A stretch of 64,000 nt of DNA from JAHFTY01 sp964584785 (GCA_964584785.1 CAZPBY010000026.1:1-64000), one strand, 5' to 3'; shown: positions 42,273-50,871, counted from the stretch's first letter. Notes: generated by a model from the letters alone, not told the origin. Numbers and translations: made by a program.

Positions 42273-44168
42273 ATGCGCCAACTGATTCATCAATACTTGA
42301 CAGGCGCCGTATCGCGACGGAGTTTTCTGTCGTCACTGGCTCAACTCGGTTTCTCCGCGATGGCCGCCAACTCCGTTCTGGAAGCAGCCGAACGAGGCGC
42401 CTTGCCGGAACAGATTCAGGCTGCCGCGCCAACGGCCCGGGTATTCACCGGGACCGGCGGCGACCTCATGCTCGAGCAGGTCAAAGCAGCAGGCACGAAG
42501 TTCATCTTTTCGAATCCGGGTTCTTACGAAGTGGGCTTTTTCGATGCGCTGGTGGATCGCCCGGAATTGATCCTTATCGAGGGCCTTCACGAAGGAATCG
42601 TTGTTTCGATGGCCGACGGTTATAGCCGTGTTTCCGGAAGGCCTGCATTCGCCAATGTTCACGCCATCGCGGGCACGGCTCAGATGGCCGGCCAGCTTTA
42701 TAACGCCCATCGCGATGGGATTCCGCTGATCGTGACCGCCGGCATGGCCGACACCACGACGTTCAGCGACGACATCGCGCTGGGTCCCGTTGCCGGATTT
42801 CATCAAACCGACATCAATCGTCAGTTCACCAAACTGTCCTGGGACGCGAACGACGCCGCATCGATTCCGCTTCACGTCCGGCGTGCCTTCAAGACCGCCG
42901 GCAGCGCACCGGGCGGTCCTGTTTATTTATGCGTTTCGAGCAACGCGCTGGAGCAGCAGAAAACGTCGGCGGAAATCTGGCCGGCGGAGAGTTTCATGGT
43001 GCCCGTTCGCCCGCGTCCGGCAACGGATCAGATCGACGCACTGGCGAAGTTCCTGATCGAGTCGGAACGGCCGATGATCATTCCCGGAGACGAAGTGTGG
43101 AAATCCGGAGCTCAGCCCGAATTACTCGAGCTGTGCGAGTTGCTGGGAATCGCCGTGGGCGAGGGTTGGGACGCATTCCAGAACTTCCCCTCGACTCATC
43201 CATTGTTTACGGGTGAGTACATCGGCAGCTCCGAACCGTATCCGCAGGGAAGCGCCGACTTCGTGATTCAAGTCGGCGCGCGTGACTGGGGCGGACTGAT
43301 TCCATGGCCACACCTCTCGCCGGGCGGCCGTTTCGCGGCGATCGGAATCGAACAGGCAATGCTCGGCCGGACGCAGACCATCAACCTCGCGATTGTTGCG
43401 GACGTGAAGGCGGCGCTGCGCGACCTGACGGCGTCGATTCGTTCGATGGCCACTGCGGATCGCATCAAGAAGCAGCGGGACACCCGTTACGACTGGATCG
43501 CCCAGTACTCTCGCGCGATGCGGACGTCGCGTTCCGAAGCCGCCCGCAAGACCTTCGGCCAGACTCCGATTCATCCCGACCAGCTTGGCGTGGAAATGGA
43601 CCAGGCGGTGGATCCGCATGCCATTATCGTCAGCGAAAACTTCACCGGTCCTACGGAACTTTTCAAGATGGGACATCGGCCGGATGAAAAGATGTGGGTC
43701 AGCGCCACCGGGACATCGCTCGGATGGGGTGTCGGTGCGGCGATCGGCGCCAAGCTGGCGGCGCCCGATCGTCAGGTGGTGTGCAGCATCGGCGATGGTG
43801 CCGTCATGTACAGCGCGTCGGGCTTCTGGACCATGAAGCGTTACGACGTGCCGGTTCTGACCGTTGTGTGGAATAACAAGAACTATCAGACCGTGCGCAG
43901 TAATTTCGCGATCTACAACGGTCGCATGAAAGATACCGGCAGGTATCCCGGAATGTATCTGGGTGATCCGGATATCGACTTCGTGAAACTCGCCGAGAGC
44001 CAGGGCGTGCGGGGCGAACGCGTCACCGCTCCGTCAGGGTTGCGGCCCGCGCTGATGCGCGGGATTCAGGCGACGAAGGACGGCAATCCGTATGTTGTCG
44101 AGGTCGTTATTGCGAGGGTTGGAGTCGGAGCTGAATCGACCTGGTACCAGAAATATTCTGCGCGATAA
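42273..44168 (+). CDS. Thiamine-diphosphate enzyme with Tat-like signal
   Basis: A 631-residue protein of the acetolactate synthase/benzoylformate decarboxylase family. The ThDP cofactor motif GDGAVMYSASGFWTMKRYDV...WNN is complete, and the N-terminal domain has EGLHEGIVVSMADGYSRVSG with its catalytic-glutamate context. Before the enzyme lies V-S-R-R-S-F-L followed by a hydrophobic stretch, a typical twin-arginine export signal (residues about 13-35). ATG 42273 is preferred to an upstream TTG. A folded, cofactor-loaded periplasmic enzyme is inferred; substrate unknown. Confidence 0.85.
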   Translation: MRQLIHQYLTGAVSRRSFLSSLAQLGFSAMAANSVLEAAERGALPEQIQAAAPTARVFTGTGGDLMLEQVKAAGTKFIFSNPGSYEVGFFDALVDRPELILIEGLHEGIVVSMADGYSRVSGRPAFANVHAIAGTAQMAGQLYNAHRDGIPLIVTAGMADTTTFSDDIALGPVAGFHQTDINRQFTKLSWDANDAASIPLHVRRAFKTAGSAPGGPVYLCVSSNALEQQKTSAEIWPAESFMVPVRPRPATDQIDALAKFLIESERPMIIPGDEVWKSGAQPELLELCELLGIAVGEGWDAFQNFPSTHPLFTGEYIGSSEPYPQGSADFVIQVGARDWGGLIPWPHLSPGGRFAAIGIEQAMLGRTQTINLAIVADVKAALRDLTASIRSMATADRIKKQRDTRYDWIAQYSRAMRTSRSEAARKTFGQTPIHPDQLGVEMDQAVDPHAIIVSENFTGPTELFKMGHRPDEKMWVSATGTSLGWGVGAAIGAKLAAPDRQVVCSIGDGAVMYSASGFWTMKRYDVPVLTVVWNNKNYQTVRSNFAIYNGRMKDTGRYPGMYLGDPDIDFVKLAESQGVRGERVTAPSGLRPALMRGIQATKDGNPYVVEVVIARVGVGAESTWYQKYSAR

Positions 44169-44228
44169 CAATTCTTAATAGCGCCATCTCCAACCACTAT
44201 TCGATCAAGCTCCAAAACTGGAGGAGAC

Positions 44229-45461
44229 ATGAGACGTGCCGCTTTACTCAGCATGCTGGTGGTCCTGAGTTCCCTGAATCTATCCGGCCAGGCTGCGAAC
44301 GGCGTGGCAATTCATGTGAAGGAAAGTGCCGGCATCCGTCGAAGTGGTTATCCCGTTAATGCTCGCGTGCCTTTTGCAAAGGGGACGCTGAAAGATCCGG
44401 CCCACGTGAGGTTGATGTTGAACGATCGCGAGGTGGCCGCCCAGATCGTGGCGCAAGCGAAGTGGCCGGACGAGTCGACTCAGTGGCTCGACGTCGACTT
44501 CAACGCCACGATCGCGCCGATGGAAGAGCAAACCTTCCATCTTGAGTTTGGCGATGACACCCGGCAAACCACTTCGGCGCGAGGCATCGCCGTCTCGGAA
44601 ACCGACGACGCCATTCAGGCAGGCAATGTCCGGTTTAATAAAACCAAAATGCCTCTGGTCGCCTCCATCCGTTACCGGCAGGAAGACATCGGGAATGGTC
44701 CCACCGGATTTACAGTCATCGACACTGCCGGCGTTTCTCATGATGTGCCGGGCTCCGATCCCATGAAAGCGGAGGTTCTGAAGCGCGGCCCGATTTATGT
44801 CGTCATTCGCTACTCCGGAAAGGTTGAATTGGATGGTGCCTACAGCGTGCCTTTCACGATTACCGTCGAGATGCCGAGCGGGAAGACGTGGGTCAAGTAT
44901 TCGGCGTCCGTTGACGATCCGTCGAAGCGGCTGCGGGAAATCGTGTTCAATTCCACGCTCAGTTTCGGCGAGCTTCCATGGTTATGGGATTTCGGAACCG
45001 GAAGCTGGACCTACGGATCGTTCCGAAACCCAACGGAGTCGGTTGTGCTGACGCAGGTCATCAAGGGCGGCCCGGCGGGCGCATCCGGCAACGACTGGCA
45101 GGTGAAAAGCGGACCGAAAGGGCAGGAACAGCCCTACGAAGTGGCTTCGGGAGGACGGCCAAAAACCGCCGAGGGATGGGGTCACTTTCAGGACGGCAAA
45201 GAAGTGATCGCGTTCGGTTTCGATAAGTTTGGACGCGCTGCTGGAACCTACACCGTGTCGTTCGACGGCCAGGGCAATGAATCTTTCAGATTCGCTTCCG
45301 CACAGCCCGCCGCACGCCACGAAATCACGATCTACCAACACTACGTCGCCAGCCCGACGCCGATCGGCGCCGTCACAAGTCCCGTATCGATGCTGTATGG
45401 TTTGACCGCAACCTTGGACCGTGAACAATACGTCAAGGCCGGCGTTTCCATACCGAAGTAA
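44229..45461 (+). CDS. Large secreted beta-rich protein, possible RIFT-barrel polysaccharide-lyase relative
   Basis: A 410-residue protein with a signal peptide (LLSMLVVLSSLNLSG). The first part, GYPVNARVPFAKGTLKDPAHVRLM, WPDESTQWLDVDF and an F-H-L-E-F-G segment, resembles the N-terminal RIFT-barrel domain of exo-rhamnogalacturonan-lyase-like proteins. The rest is beta-rich without recognised motifs. GGAGGAG precedes the ATG. Its stop codon is directly followed by the 21-bp tandem array. Function is tentative. Confidence 0.6.
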   Translation: MRRAALLSMLVVLSSLNLSGQAANGVAIHVKESAGIRRSGYPVNARVPFAKGTLKDPAHVRLMLNDREVAAQIVAQAKWPDESTQWLDVDFNATIAPMEEQTFHLEFGDDTRQTTSARGIAVSETDDAIQAGNVRFNKTKMPLVASIRYRQEDIGNGPTGFTVIDTAGVSHDVPGSDPMKAEVLKRGPIYVVIRYSGKVELDGAYSVPFTITVEMPSGKTWVKYSASVDDPSKRLREIVFNSTLSFGELPWLWDFGTGSWTYGSFRNPTESVVLTQVIKGGPAGASGNDWQVKSGPKGQEQPYEVASGGRPKTAEGWGHFQDGKEVIAFGFDKFGRAAGTYTVSFDGQGNESFRFASAQPAARHEITIYQHYVASPTPIGAVTSPVSMLYGLTATLDREQYVKAGVSIPK

Positions 45462-45478
45462 TCGTCGGGGCGCTGTGC

Positions 45479-45772
45479 GAGTCTCCGAACTCGGCTTGCC
45501 GGGTTTTGAACTCGGCGCCGAAACTTCCCTTTCAAACGACCGAGTTCCGAACTTCGCGACCCGCGTTCCGAACTCGGGCCGCCAGGTCCGCGACTCGGCC
45601 TGCCGAGTTCCGAACCTGGTGCGTCGAGATCGGAACTCGGCGCGCCGCGTCTACAGTTTGGTCGTCGAAGCTTCGAACTCGGCGTGCCGAGTTGCGATCC
45701 TCATGGGCGAAGTTCCAGACTCGGGGGCTGGAGTTCAGAACTCGGCGGTCCGAGTTCCGAACTCGGGCTTCC
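45479..45772. repeat. 21-bp tandem repeat array, 14 units
   Basis: Fourteen consecutive 21-base units, many starting GAGTTCCGAACTCGG followed by about six variable bases ending GCC. The array is 294 bases, exactly 14 x 21. The GAGTT-CCG-AACTC core is near-palindromic, so each unit can fold as a hairpin. Units vary, with three or four clearly degenerate. The period is a multiple of three, so all frames stay open and the region gives spurious seven-residue repeat ORFs. A shorter copy is at 48790-48960. Confidence 0.9.
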
Positions 45773-45787
45773 GTTCTTCGGGCAGAG

Positions 45788-45940
45788 GCAGACTGGCAGT
45801 GCCTGGCAGCCGAAACTCCTGAGAATGTCCGCGGGCTCCTTCGCCGCTGTTTACAAAAGGATGCCAAACGGCGCCTGCGCGATATCGACGATGCGCGCGT
45901 TGAACTCGAGGTGCGCAATCCCGAAAACACCGTCCTCTAT
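45788..45940 (+). pseudogene. Fragment of a Ser/Thr kinase domain C-terminus
   Basis: Immediately after the array, one frame reads D-W-x-x-L-(A)-x-E-T-P-E-N-V-R and then RRCLQKDAKRRLRDIDDAR. This is the last segment of a bacterial Pkn-type kinase domain, as found before the propeller in kinase-TolB proteins (compare RRCLRKDTSRRLHSIADAR in the intact kinase at 51730). No kinase catalytic part precedes it. A relic, not a gene. Confidence 0.7.
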
Positions 45941-46046
45941 TCACTTGAATCAGTCGCTTTGAGCAACGTGGTGAACGTCTCGACAGAGCGGTTGAAATGG
46001 CAGTATTGCGCCTTAGCTGCAGTGGTGTATAACGTCGCTGAACCAC

Positions 46047-48691
46047 ATGACTTCGATCATCGGGCAGTCTGTCGGTCATTATCGGATCCTCGAGTTCCTT
46101 GGCGCCGGCGGGATGGCTGTGGTCTATGCGGCGGAAGACACGCGGCTGAGGCGGCGTGTGGCGCTGAAATTCCTAAATGCGGAATTGTCGTCCGATCCGC
46201 AGGCAATCGATCGATGTCAGCGCGATGCGCGCGCAGCTTCGGCATTGAATCATCCCAACATTTGCACCATCCATGACATCGGTTGTCACGAGTCGAATCA
46301 TTTCATCGTGATGGAGTTGCTTGAGGGACACACCTGAAACATCGCCTCAGCGACGGGCCCTTGCCTATTGCGGAAGCCCTGCGCATCGCCGGGCAGATTG
46401 GCGATGCCCTCGCCGTGGCGCATGCTGCCGGCATCATTCACCGGGACATCAAGCCAGCGAACATCTTTGTGACTGCCCGGGGTGACGCGAAGATTTTGGA
46501 TTTCGGCCTGGCGAAGACCGGACGGGCAACCGCATCGGATGACGCTGAAGGACTGGCCCCAACGGCGGACCCAACGGCCGCCGCCGCGCAGATGGGCACA
46601 ATCGGCTACATGTCGCCCGAGCACATGCGCGGAGAAGCCCTCGATTTTCGCGCGGATCTCTTCGCATTCGGTCTTGTTCTCTACGAAATGGTGACGGGGC
46701 GTCCTGCATTCTCCGGGCGAACGACGGCGATGGTCTCGGATGCCATCTTGCATCAGTCGCCGCCCAGTGTTGCGAGGCTGAACCTTCGCTCGAGGAATTC
46801 CCAGCATGCTCGTTACCGGGCTCGCTCAAACGCCGGGACTTGAGATCATCAGCGGCGAACGGCTTGACGAGGTCATCAAGGACCTGGGGCAGAAGGTTGA
46901 CGCGATGGATCGCAGCCAGATGCTGGAAGTTGCCCGGCGATCCGGCGCCAGCGCCTTGGTAACGGGAAGCGTCTTCAAGTCCGCGTCGGATGTCCGGATC
47001 GATGTGCGCATCCAGGACGTCGCGAGCGGACGCGTGCTCGCGGCGCACAGCGTGAACGGCTCGAACGTGTTTCCGCTGGCGGACGACCTCGCCGGCCGAA
47101 TTCGAAACAGTTTGAATGTGAACATAACCGCCCCTGCGCGTGCGATCACAGACATCGCATCGAATAATCTCGAAGCGTACCGTCTTTATACGGAGGGGAT
47201 GGAGGCATATCGAAACGTCAGAGGGGGTGACGCACGCAAACTGCTGGAGCAGGCGGTGAAGCTCGATCCATCGTTTGCCGCTGCGTTTTACTACCTTGCC
47301 AGATTGCAGGACGCAAACGATCCGGCTCGCGCGGAAGACCACCGCCGCCGATTTCGTCAGCTTACGGATCGAGCGCCCGAACGGTTACGACTGTCATTTC
47401 AGGCTTACGAAGCAGAACGTGCCGGGGACTTCGCGAAAGCCACGAACGTACTGGAGTCGCTGGTCTCGCGTTATCCGGATGAGGACCAGGCCTACACCGA
47501 CCTCTCCCGACTGTACCTGCTGGAGAATCGGGAGAAGGCTCTTTCTGTCCAGGCACGCGGCGTCGAAGCTTTGCCCTATTCCGGCCGCCGTCATGCTTCG
47601 TACGGCTATGCGCTGTTGGCAAGGGGACGATATCCCGATGCCATCCGGGAATTCGAAGCCTATATATCCGTCTCAACCCGAAGGAACCGAACGCCTATCA
47701 AAGTCTCGGTGAAGCCTATGTCACCGCCGGCCAAGCCGACAGGGGATTGGAAGCATTCGCACAATCCCTGGCAGTGGATCCGCAATTCACCGGTGCATTT
47801 CGCGGGCAGGCCGATGCGTACAGTATGCTCGGCCGCTACGACGACGCTCTTGCAGCACTCGAAACCCGCCGGAGGATGGCAGCAGGGCGACCTGGGGTGG
47901 AAGGCGACACGCTGTTTCGGATCACATACCTTCTCTCGAGAGTCGGCCGATATCGAGAAGCCGCGCAACGGTTGGCCGAAGGAGAGCGACTGGCTCAACG
48001 CTTCCAGAATGTACGTATGGGAGCTCCAGTCTATTTTTTCAGGCTTTTGTTCGCTCTCGAGGAAAAGGAGTACGCTCAGGCGCTGAAACAACTGCCGCAA
48101 ATCGAGAGCAACGCCAATCGCGACGCAGCCACATACCGTCTCGATGCCTTGTTTTCCACCTACTTCGTCGCCGGGGTCGTCCAGATTCGTGAGGGACACT
48201 TGAAGGACGCGCGTGAACAAATTGACCGAATGCGGGCTCTCGGCGCGGATCAGACGCCTCTCCGAATCTCGCTCCAGCGATGGCTTGAAGGTGAAATCGC
48301 GCTCGCGTCAACCGATCTCGCGACGGCGGAAGCTTCGTTTGCATCTGGCGAGCCCGAATTCAGACCCTACATCGGTCAAAATCCGTCCACAGGAGATTTC
48401 CTACGAAACCTGCCCTTTCGAGACGGCCCGGCCCGCGTCAAGATTGCTCGCGGGGATTTGAAGGGCGCCATCGATATCTATCGAAGGCTCTTGACGCCTG
48501 CAGATCTCAGCGTGAGATGGCCCGCGGCTCTCGAGCCAAGGTTCGTCCTCGCGCTGGCGCGGCTCCTCGATCAAACCGGCGACCGCGCAGCGGCTCGCAG
48601 CGAGTACCAGCGCTTTCTCGATCTCTGGAAACGTGCCGACCCCGAACTTCCCGAATTGACAGAAGCTAAGCGTCGACTCGAGCAAAAATAG
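46047..48691 (+). pseudogene. Degraded Ser/Thr protein kinase-TPR gene
   Basis: Three frames together encode one protein. 46047-46337 has the kinase N-lobe (GQSVGHYRILEFLGAGGMAV, catalytic K in RRVALKFL) ending at a TGA. A one-base shift at about 46334 restores the frame through IIHRDIKPANIF, DFGLAK and GTIGYMSPEHMRG. At about 46790-46806 the kinase tail and linker are missing and the sequence jumps to a region resembling the adenylate-cyclase/TolB-N-like segment (LAQTPGLEIISGERLDEV) followed by TPR repeats. A 2-base insertion in TATATA at about 47668 shifts the frame again; TPRs continue to 48691. Inactive as it stands. Confidence 0.88.
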
Positions 48692-48739
48692 CCTCATCGT
48701 GCCGCGAAAATCAGCTGCACGCACGAAAAATTCCAGGTC

Positions 48740-48790
48740 AGCCCGGTCGTTAGACAATGGGTCCAGTATTCGTCATCGGTTGACGATCAG
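48740..48790 (+). pseudogene. Possible relic of the 3' part of the secreted gene at 44229
   Basis: TGGGTCCAGTATTCGTCATC and the following GGTTGACGATC match, with a few differences, the segment TGGGTCAAGTATTCGGCGTC CGTTGACGATC at about 44890-44922 of the secreted-protein gene. It is joined directly to the sequence that in copy 1 begins at the stop codon of that gene. This looks like a duplicated and internally deleted copy. Similarity is short and judged by eye. Confidence 0.45.
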
Positions 48791-48960
48791 TAATCGTCAG
48801 GGCTGCTGTGCGAGTCTCCGAGCTCGGCTTGCCGGTTTTGAACTCGGCGCCGAACCTTCCCTTTCAAACGTCCGAGTTCCGAACTTCGCGACTCGGCCTG
48901 ACGAGTTCGGAACCTGGTGCGTCGAGATCGGAACTCGGCGCGCCGAGTCTACACTTTGTT
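48790..48960. repeat. Second, shorter copy of the 21-bp tandem array
   Basis: Starts GTAATCGTCAGGGC like the flank of the first array (from 45458), then repeats its first units, loses 34 bases between two CGCGAC stretches relative to copy 1, and ends at ACACTTTGTTC, abutting the PIN-domain gene's stop codon. The two copies are in direct orientation about 3.3 kb apart and bracket the kinase pseudogene. Confidence 0.85.
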
Positions 48961-49361
48961 CAAGGTGTAAGAATCTCTAAATCCGGCGCGGTGTGAGTGA
49001 AATGCGATGGATTTCGAGTGATGATCCGCGTGACGCGCTTGCGGCGGGCGAACGTGGCGTGAAGCGAATCGTAGATGCCTCCGCCCATCACGCCCCGGCT
49101 CCGCGCCTGGTGAATTGCCGTCTCATAATCCGCGAGCGGCAGTGGCTCAATGTCCAGCAGTTCCTTCAAGCCGAGCGTCAATTCGGCGGCGGCATCCGCC
49201 GGCACTCTATAAAAGCCGGTGAGCGTGGCGAAGGTTTCGGCCAGCGCATGAGCATCAGCGATGCAGTCATCAAATTGTTCCAAAGCCGCCAGACACTGGC
49301 GATGTTCGGGATGCTTCTCCAGCAACGCGCCGACGAGGATGCCTGTGTCCAGGAACGTCAT
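48960..49361 (-). CDS. vapC: PIN-domain toxin (VapC-like)
   Basis: A 133-residue putative ribonuclease toxin. PIN acidic residues are present: D in FLDTGILVG (residue 5), E in HALAETFATLTG, and D in GIYDSLHATFARR. A second late acidic residue is less certain. It overlaps its antitoxin gene by 4 bases. The stop codon sits at the end of the second 21-bp array copy. Confidence 0.88.
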   Translation of the reverse strand: MTFLDTGILVGALLEKHPEHRQCLAALEQFDDCIADAHALAETFATLTGFYRVPADAAAELTLGLKELLDIEPLPLADYETAIHQARSRGVMGGGIYDSLHATFARRKRVTRIITRNPSHFTHTAPDLEILTP

Positions 49362-49606
49362 CGCTCGTAACGGCGCGAGTGCTCGACGGCTTCAGCCAGC
49401 GGCATTTCGGGGACCGTTCCGGTCCACACTTTGAGCTTGCCTCGTCTGGCAACCTTACCGTCGGCACTAGGTTCCAGCTCAAGCACGATGCGACCAGGCC
49501 CGGCGGAAGCCTTAAGTTGCTGTCCGCGCGCAAACCCTGCTGCCCGCCGCAAATCCTTGGAGAGAATGATCCGATTAGAGGCGTCGAGTCGAACTTTAGT
49601 AATCAC
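49358..49606 (-). CDS. AbrB/SpoVT-type antitoxin
   Basis: An 82-residue protein with an N-terminal swapped-hairpin DNA-binding domain (ITKVRLDASNRIILSKDLRRAAGF), followed by a tail expected to bind the PIN toxin. The start is GTG at 49606. Promoter and dyad sit directly at the start codon, so the mRNA may be leaderless and autorepressed. Confidence 0.85.
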   Translation of the reverse strand: MITKVRLDASNRIILSKDLRRAAGFARGQQLKASAGPGRIVLELEPSADGKVARRGKLKVWTGTVPEMPLAEAVEHSRRYER

Positions 49607-49641
49607 GCCACAATTATGGCGTGAAAATGCCGTAGTGACAA
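49605..49641 (-). promoter_or_regulatory. Sigma-70-type promoter and operator dyad of the toxin-antitoxin operon
   Basis: Read on the minus strand, TTGTCA (49641-49636) and CATAAT (49618-49613) are separated by exactly 17 bases. The expected start point, about 7 bases after the -10 box, falls on the GTG start codon itself (49606). A dyad ACGCCA-N6-TGGCGT (49605-49622) overlaps the -10 box and the start, a good place for antitoxin repression. Confidence 0.6.
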
Positions 49642-49714
49642 GACGCGGCGGTTGGTCAGCGCAGTTGAAAGTTCTTTTGCCAAGGTAATCGTCATGACGC
49701 CCGTCGCGCGCCGC

Positions 49715-50140
49715 TCATTTCTGTTCGATCCTGTCGATTGCGATTTTCGCGAAGCGGCGGACATTCTCGCGTGGATCGTCCAGCATCCGGCGGAGCGCGG
49801 GAAGGGCATCTTTGGCGGCAGATCCGATCTGCCCCAGCGCGAAACAACCTCCGTTGCGCGACGCTTCATCGTCGTTCGAGAGCACTTTAATAAGATCAGG
49901 GACGGCGATGCCTGCTGCAGGTCCGATGTAACCAATCGTTTGGGCCGTCCACGAGCGCACTAATTCGTCCGGATCTTCAAGTGCGCCGATCAAGTCCGGC
50001 AAGACTTCTCGCATATCCCTCCTGGGTTGTGCCTCCACTGTGAGCCCCGCCGCGAAGTCAAGCAGGATCAGTGCTCCATTTCGCCGCATCTGAGGATCCG
50101 GATAGGTCCGTCCATCACGTGTGTCCGGGAACAGCAGCAT
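49715..50140 (-). CDS. HEAT-repeat protein
   Basis: A 141-residue all-helical repeat protein. Three HEAT-like units are visible: LPDLIGALEDPDELVRSWTA, VPDLIKVLSNDDEASRNGGC and LPALRRMLDDPRENVRRFAK, each with the D-x-x-x-x-V-R turn. Such proteins are usually scaffolds, and some are phycobilisome-lyase-like. The start is uncertain (an in-frame ATG lies at about residue 18). Divergent from the gene at 50272. Confidence 0.75.
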   Translation of the reverse strand: MLLFPDTRDGRTYPDPQMRRNGALILLDFAAGLTVEAQPRRDMREVLPDLIGALEDPDELVRSWTAQTIGYIGPAAGIAVPDLIKVLSNDDEASRNGGCFALGQIGSAAKDALPALRRMLDDPRENVRRFAKIAIDRIEQK

Positions 50141-50173
50141 GCCGTCACCAGGAGGTCGCGATAAAGACGATTA

Positions 50174-50187
50174 ATTTGTCGACAAAT
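50174..50187. promoter_or_regulatory. Perfect 14-bp palindrome in divergent intergenic region
   Basis: ATTTGTCGACAAAT is fully self-complementary and lies between the divergent starts of the HEAT-repeat gene and the gene at 50272. It is a plausible regulator-binding site for either gene; no regulator is known. Confidence 0.35.
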
Positions 50188-50271
50188 CCGCGACTTCCAT
50201 GCGCTTTCGACATGCAAGTTGATGACTTCGTTGCTCCGGAATTTGGGTCGATAGTTGCGATACGCGCTGCT

Positions 50272-50868
50272 ATGACAATGAAGCAACGCGCGAGAATAAA
50301 GGAACTCGAACAGCAGATCCGAGACGTTGTCGGATTCGATCCTATGTTTGGCAATGCGCCGCATTTTCCGCCACGCCTCCAGGAAGCGTTCCTTAAGCGT
50401 GTTCTGTGGTTTGAGACGCTGTCGCGTGAACCGCTTTGCGATCGATTGGCTGGAGCAGGAGTCAAGCTACTCGAACCGCGCCAACTCGACGATGAAAGCT
50501 TGAGACGGAATTTGTGGAACGTGATCCATACGCTCGTACACATCGATATTGTTCCCATCAACACCGATCATCTTTCCGATCGAGACGTGTACTTGCATTT
50601 ATGGAATCTCGTCAATAGCGGCCAGCCAGGCGTTGTGCCTCATTTCTTCAGTCGCGGCTGGTACATCGATTTTGCCGCGAGCGACGGAAATGGAGTGGAG
50701 GTGTTCTTGAGGTATTACGCAGATGAGGAGGAACGGATGTCTTATCGAAGCCAGTTTCCGACAGCGCCGGTACCCGAGCATTGCGATCTACCGTACGACA
50801 GAGACCGTCTGATTCCAGACTTGGATCCAACACCGCTGACGCCGGAAGCGCTGCAGTCGTTTATGTGA
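50272..50868 (+). CDS. Hypothetical protein
   Basis: About 198 residues from the ATG at 50272 (another ATG follows two codons later, and the frame is open upstream to 50071). No family recognised. The protein is soluble, begins with a helical K-Q-R-A-R-I-K-E-L-E-Q-Q segment, and has conserved-looking aromatic and acidic stretches such as HIDIVPINTDHLSDRDVYLH. Composition is less GC-biased than its neighbours. Its stop is followed by a REP-like repeat. Confidence 0.5.
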   Translation: MTMKQRARIKELEQQIRDVVGFDPMFGNAPHFPPRLQEAFLKRVLWFETLSREPLCDRLAGAGVKLLEPRQLDDESLRRNLWNVIHTLVHIDIVPINTDHLSDRDVYLHLWNLVNSGQPGVVPHFFSRGWYIDFAASDGNGVEVFLRYYADEEERMSYRSQFPTAPVPEHCDLPYDRDRLIPDLDPTPLTPEALQSFM

Positions 50869-50871
50869 CGG

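Noticed and set aside
44210..44224. Hairpin CTCCA-AAAC-TGGAG covering the ribosome binding site of the secreted gene
   Set aside because: A 5-bp stem is too weak to claim translational control.
45479..45772. CRISPR array
   Set aside because: The units are directly adjacent with no unique spacers, and no cas gene is present.
45421..45822. Protein of seven-residue repeats encoded by the 21-bp array
   Set aside because: All frames are open because the period is a multiple of three. Units are degenerate at the protein level in every frame, with no binding site for ribosomes and no signal peptide, so the repeat is DNA-level.
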